From Phaeodactylibacter luteus (GTDB lineage Bacteria; Bacteroidota; Bacteroidia; Chitinophagales; Saprospiraceae): a stretch of DNA of 64,000 nt. The notes under the pieces were generated by a model that saw nothing but the letters and a program-made list of their open reading frames with translations, had not been told where the DNA came from and did not search any database. Positions 60,874-64,000 of this stretch are shown in pieces. The stretch's first letter is position 1, and every line of letters begins with the position of its first letter. The translations under genes were made by a program, and so were the position numbers. The DNA is taken from NCBI RefSeq assembly GCF_007993045.1, contig NZ_VOOR01000026.1, forward strand, positions 1 through 64,000, read 5' to 3'.

Positions 60874-60881
60874 TATCTTTG
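60874..60881 (+). promoter_or_regulatory. TAnnTTTG promoter box of fbp
   Basis: TATCTTTG, an exact match to the -7 consensus; transcription would start about 42 bases before the ATG at 60930. A TTG lies 13 bases upstream (60858-60860), the same spacing as at the giant repeat gene. Confidence 0.5.
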
Positions 60882-60929
60882 GGCGTGTACGAATCCCTTA
60901 CCACCAACACACCAAATAAACCAAGAATT

Positions 60930-61943
60930 ATGAGCCGTATAGTGACCCTGGACGAATTCATCATCCGACGCCAAAAAGATTTCCCCTTTGCCAGTGGGGA
61001 GCTTACGGGCCTGCTCAGAGACATTGGGGTGGCGGCCAAAATCGTGAACCGGGAGGTCAATAAAGCCGGCCTGGTCAGCATTTTGGGCGAAGCCCGGACC
61101 GAAAATGCAACAGGAGACACCGTACAGAAGCTCGATCTTTACGCCAACGAAAAGCTGATCGACTGCCTGAAGAACAGCGGGGAATGCTGTGGCATTGCTT
61201 CCGAAGAGCTCGAAGACTTCATCCCCATTCAGTCGGTAGCATCCAAAACATCCAAATACGTCGTTGTCTTTGACCCCCTCGACGGCTCTTCCAATATCGA
61301 CGTCAACGTATCCGTGGGCACTATTTTTGGCATATACCGGCGGCAAAGCCCTGAAGACGGCCCGGTACAGCTTGATGACTTCCTGCAAAAGGGGCTCGAC
61401 TTAGTGGCAGCAGGCTATGTGCTCTATGGTACGTCTACCCTGCTTGTGTACACTACAGGGCGGGGCGTCAACGGTTTTACGCTTGACCCCACGATCGGGG
61501 AGTTTTGCCTGAGCCATACCGACATTCAGATCCCGGACCGGGGCAACTACTACTCTGTCAATCAGGGCTACTACCTGAAGTTTGATGTGGAAATGCGCCG
61601 TTATATCGACCACTGCTCAGACCTCAACCTGCGGTTGCGCTATATCGGCAGTATGGTATCGGACATCCACCGCATTCTTTTCCAGGGCGGTATTTTCCTT
61701 TACCCCAATACGCGCAAGTACCCGCAAGGCAAGCTCCGCCTCGTTTATGAGTGCAACCCGCTGGCCTATATCGTGGAGCAGGCTGGCGGCAAAGCCATCA
61801 CTTGTCAGCTGGAGCGCATACTGGAGCTCCCGGTCAGCCACTTGCACCAACGAGCTACTATTGCTATTGGCTCGCCGGGCATGGTAGATGAAATGAAGGC
61901 CTTTGTAGAGCGTTACAGTGCTGCCCCTACCTTTGGCGGGTAG
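60930..61943 (+). CDS. fbp: Fructose-1,6-bisphosphatase, class I
   Basis: A 337-residue enzyme that hydrolyses fructose-1,6-bisphosphate to fructose-6-phosphate in gluconeogenesis. The metal and substrate site motif FDPLDGSSNID (about 137-147) and GEARTENATGDTVQKLD upstream are typical, as is the GKLRLVYECNPLAYIVEQAGG segment (about 269-289), which holds the catalytic site Lys and Glu. The length is that of the usual class I enzyme. The ATG at 60930 fits the family start MSRIVTLDEFI. It is transcribed alone with its own promoter box and precedes the caspase-like gene by 117 bases. Confidence 0.97.
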   Translation: MSRIVTLDEFIIRRQKDFPFASGELTGLLRDIGVAAKIVNREVNKAGLVSILGEARTENATGDTVQKLDLYANEKLIDCLKNSGECCGIASEELEDFIPIQSVASKTSKYVVVFDPLDGSSNIDVNVSVGTIFGIYRRQSPEDGPVQLDDFLQKGLDLVAAGYVLYGTSTLLVYTTGRGVNGFTLDPTIGEFCLSHTDIQIPDRGNYYSVNQGYYLKFDVEMRRYIDHCSDLNLRLRYIGSMVSDIHRILFQGGIFLYPNTRKYPQGKLRLVYECNPLAYIVEQAGGKAITCQLERILELPVSHLHQRATIAIGSPGMVDEMKAFVERYSAAPTFGG

Positions 61944-62060
61944 CACACGGGTTTGCGGTGTTGCCGGAATGCCTGTATATTGATGGGCTGTTAGCCGAGG
62001 TACGGTACTGGCTATACTGCTGTACGGTACAGGCTCTTTTCCTCAAAATGCCTTTGCTAT

Positions 62061-64000
62061 ATGCCTCCTCAACGCGGAATGGAACTGTCCTCTTCTTATC
62101 AGGAAGGCGGCCCTGCTCAGGGCCGCAACCACCTCCTGATCATTGGGATAGACGACTACCTGCACTGGCCCCGCCTGCACAATGCAGTGCGCGACGCCCG
62201 TACTTTCGCCGAGGCCCTCTGCAGGCATTATCAGTTTGAGGAAGCGGATGTGTTAAAGCTTTTCAACGAGGAAGCCACGGAGGGCGGTATCTATCAGGCT
62301 ATCCGAGAGCTGAAGCGGCGGGTAGGCCCCAACGATAGCCTCATCGTTTACTTCTCTGGGCACGGCCACTACGACCGCGAGTTTGATGAAGGCTATTGGG
62401 TGCCTTACAATGGCGGCCGTGACGCCGAGGAGACCTACATCTCCAATGCCAATATCCTCAAGCGCATCAATGCGCTTGACGGGCACCACATCTTATTGAT
62501 CGTGGACTCCTGCTTTTCGGGCTCCCTGCTCACCACTACCCGTAGCGCACAGGTAGACGAGCACTTCCCTTCCCGCAGGGTGTTGTGCTCCGGCAGGCTG
62601 GAAGCTGTATCCGACGGTGCGCCTGGCACCCACAGCCCTTTTGCACACCTGCTGATCGCCCGCTTGCGCGAGAATACAGCACCCGCCCTCGATACCACCA
62701 CCCTCATTCAGCACATCAAAGCCCATATCGGCAAACAGTCGAAGCAGGCACCGGTAGACGGGAGGCTGCAGCACTCTGCCGACCGTGGCGGGGAGTTTAT
62801 GTTCCACCTCAAGGTGGGCGAGGCCGATTACTGGGCGCGCATCAGCCAACAGGGGGGCATAGAAGGGTACGAACAGTACCTGAATACTTACCCGCAGGGA
62901 AAGTATGCAGCTGAAGCTGCCCGGCAGCTCTTGCTGCTGCGCGAGGATGCGGTCTGGGCCCGGGCCCGGCAGAACCACAATGAGCTGGCTTACCGGAATT
63001 ACCTGCGGCAGTACGCAGGTACTGGCAAATACCTGCAAGCGGCGGAGGAACAGCTACAGGGCTTGGAAGCACAGCAGGAGGAAAGGCGAAAGGTATTGGA
63101 AAAGCTGGCACAGCAGGATGCTGAGCGGGAGGGGATTCAGCAAAAATTCCAACAGCTGGTTGATGAAGCGGAAGGGCTTTTCCAGCAAGAGCAGCTGGAG
63201 CCCGCAAGGGGCCGTTACCGGGAAAGCTTGCAGTACTATATGGATGGCTTCACCCCCTCGTATAGCTATATCGAAGAGCAGATCAACCTGTGTGCCAACG
63301 GGCTGGCTTTTTTACAGCACATCCAAAAGGGCAGGGAGGCAATGGGCAGGGGCAATCACCGCCTGGCCTTGCAGTACTTTCAGGAAGCTGCCCGACATGG
63401 CGACGACCCCAAACTGGAAGACCTGATCCGGGTATGCCGCCAAAAGCTTGGGCAACAGCAGGCCCGCCCGGAGCCGGAAAATCAACAGCAGGCGCGCGCA
63501 TCTTCTTCAAGGGGGGCTGATGGCGCTAATGCTGCTAAAACTGGCCGGCTGATCCTTAAAATGATGGGGTGGGGCATAGGGGCCATAATCGTGCTGGCCC
63601 TCATCGGCATTTATTGGCCGGGAGAGGACCCCGCTTACCCTCCTGCAGCGTATACACCGCCGGGACAGGAAGCGCAGGGCCTGGGCGGCAGCCCCACCGA
63701 GGCTTTGCCTTCGTCCTACACAGCGCTGGTGGTCGGCAGCTGGAGCTTGGAGGATATCCTCATCAATGGCCAGCCTTACAGCTATGTCACCGGCGACTTT
63801 CTAAACTGGGAGCAGTACGGCTACACTTTTTATGCCAACGGGGCCGCCCTTTCCCGTACCCCTCAGGGCAATGAGCAACAGACTTACCGCATACAAGGGG
63901 ATTACATCTACGTGCACTCGCCAATATGGGGCGGCAGCCCTGGCCTCATCCGGCAGCTCGACCGCCACCATATGAAGCTGTTGTTTTATATCCCCGATGG
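62061..64000 (+). CDS. Caspase-like (C14) protein with membrane anchor, partial
   Basis: The first 646 codons of a gene that runs off the window. The N-terminal 250 residues are a caspase-fold protease (metacaspase-type): HLLIIGIDDYLHWPRLHNAV, the catalytic His101 in YFSGHGHYD and Cys151 in IVDSCFSGS are both present. Then come helical, Gln- and Glu-rich repeats (about 270-450), which look like coiled coil or TPR, a membrane helix (about 498-518, MMGWGIGAIIVLALIGIYW) and a C-terminal module that appears lipocalin-like (VVGSWSLEDILINGQPYSY). The protease domain has no signal peptide, so it should be cytoplasmic and the C-terminal module periplasmic. Substrate unknown. Confidence 0.9.
   Translation, partial: MPPQRGMELSSSYQEGGPAQGRNHLLIIGIDDYLHWPRLHNAVRDARTFAEALCRHYQFEEADVLKLFNEEATEGGIYQAIRELKRRVGPNDSLIVYFSGHGHYDREFDEGYWVPYNGGRDAEETYISNANILKRINALDGHHILLIVDSCFSGSLLTTTRSAQVDEHFPSRRVLCSGRLEAVSDGAPGTHSPFAHLLIARLRENTAPALDTTTLIQHIKAHIGKQSKQAPVDGRLQHSADRGGEFMFHLKVGEADYWARISQQGGIEGYEQYLNTYPQGKYAAEAARQLLLLREDAVWARARQNHNELAYRNYLRQYAGTGKYLQAAEEQLQGLEAQQEERRKVLEKLAQQDAEREGIQQKFQQLVDEAEGLFQQEQLEPARGRYRESLQYYMDGFTPSYSYIEEQINLCANGLAFLQHIQKGREAMGRGNHRLALQYFQEAARHGDDPKLEDLIRVCRQKLGQQQARPEPENQQQARASSSRGADGANAAKTGRLILKMMGWGIGAIIVLALIGIYWPGEDPAYPPAAYTPPGQEAQGLGGSPTEALPSSYTALVVGSWSLEDILINGQPYSYVTGDFLNWEQYGYTFYANGAALSRTPQGNEQQTYRIQGDYIYVHSPIWGGSPGLIRQLDRHHMKLLFYIPD

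Noticed and set aside
1-64000. CRISPR array or cas genes, given the TPR-CHAT protein
   Set aside because: No evenly spaced short direct repeats and no Cas or gRAMP-like protein. The CHAT protein has a signal peptide and membrane anchor, unlike the Craspase subunit.

Overview
The window looks like chromosomal DNA of a Bacteroidetes bacterium, most likely of the Saprospiria (Lewinella/Phaeodactylibacter-like). Evidence: moderately GC-rich genes; several type IX secretion (T9SS) cargo proteins with CHU_C or type A sorting tails; a Pur-alpha-like DUF3276 protein; TAnnTTTG promoter boxes; few Shine-Dalgarno sites; CHAT and caspase-like proteases. The genus is inference. There is no plasmid, prophage, intact insertion sequence or CRISPR array.

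Layout. 0.4-2 kb: sulfotransferase and SGNH hydrolase with overlapping ends. 2.3-5.8 kb (minus): AraC regulator and cytochrome bd oxidase cydAB. 6-7.4 kb: small membrane protein and an inward-rectifier-type K+ channel. 7.4-12.5 kb (minus): SulP transporter, cysteine-bearing Crp/Fnr regulator, methyltransferase, rhodanese-like protein and ArsR regulator, a possible sulfur/redox group. 13.1 kb: tRNA-Leu(GAG). 13.3-14.8 kb: mlaEF lipid transport genes. 15-19.6 kb: two short-chain dehydrogenases, YkoF-like protein, Nramp-like transporter and class V aminotransferase. 19.7-22.4 kb: orphan LexA-like S24 regulator, membrane protein, MOSC protein. 22.5-30.2 kb: about 2,550-residue adhesin-like protein with 22 repeats. 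30.2-41.2 kb: MarC, a possible structured RNA, flavin oxidoreductase-like protein, HtrA protease, a lipid-independent envelope group (VWA protein, beta-barrel), DUF3276 and an ABC exporter. 41.4-48.4 kb (minus): ECF sigma factor, TPR anti-sigma-like protein, secreted subtilase and TPR-CHAT protease. 48.8-59.6 kb: three secreted or surface proteins, the last about 2,180 residues. 59.9-64 kb: hypothetical protein, fructose-1,6-bisphosphatase and a caspase-like protein cut by the window edge.

Intergenic DNA is unusually rich in small non-coding repeats. One family (called A here) has nine copies, with imperfect terminal inverted repeats, a GC-rich core and a 25-bp internal unit present in varying number; every copy lies on the 3' side of a gene. 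Two further families (B and C) have three and two copies, and there are single MITE-like elements with target duplications or long inverted repeats. The most interesting unexplained locus is at 31.05-31.38 kb: a candidate minus-strand RNA of about 330 nt with a promoter box, a CRP-type palindrome centred near -41.5, helices whose G-U pairs make sense only on the minus strand, and an intrinsic terminator. All family names rest on motif reading; no database search was possible.
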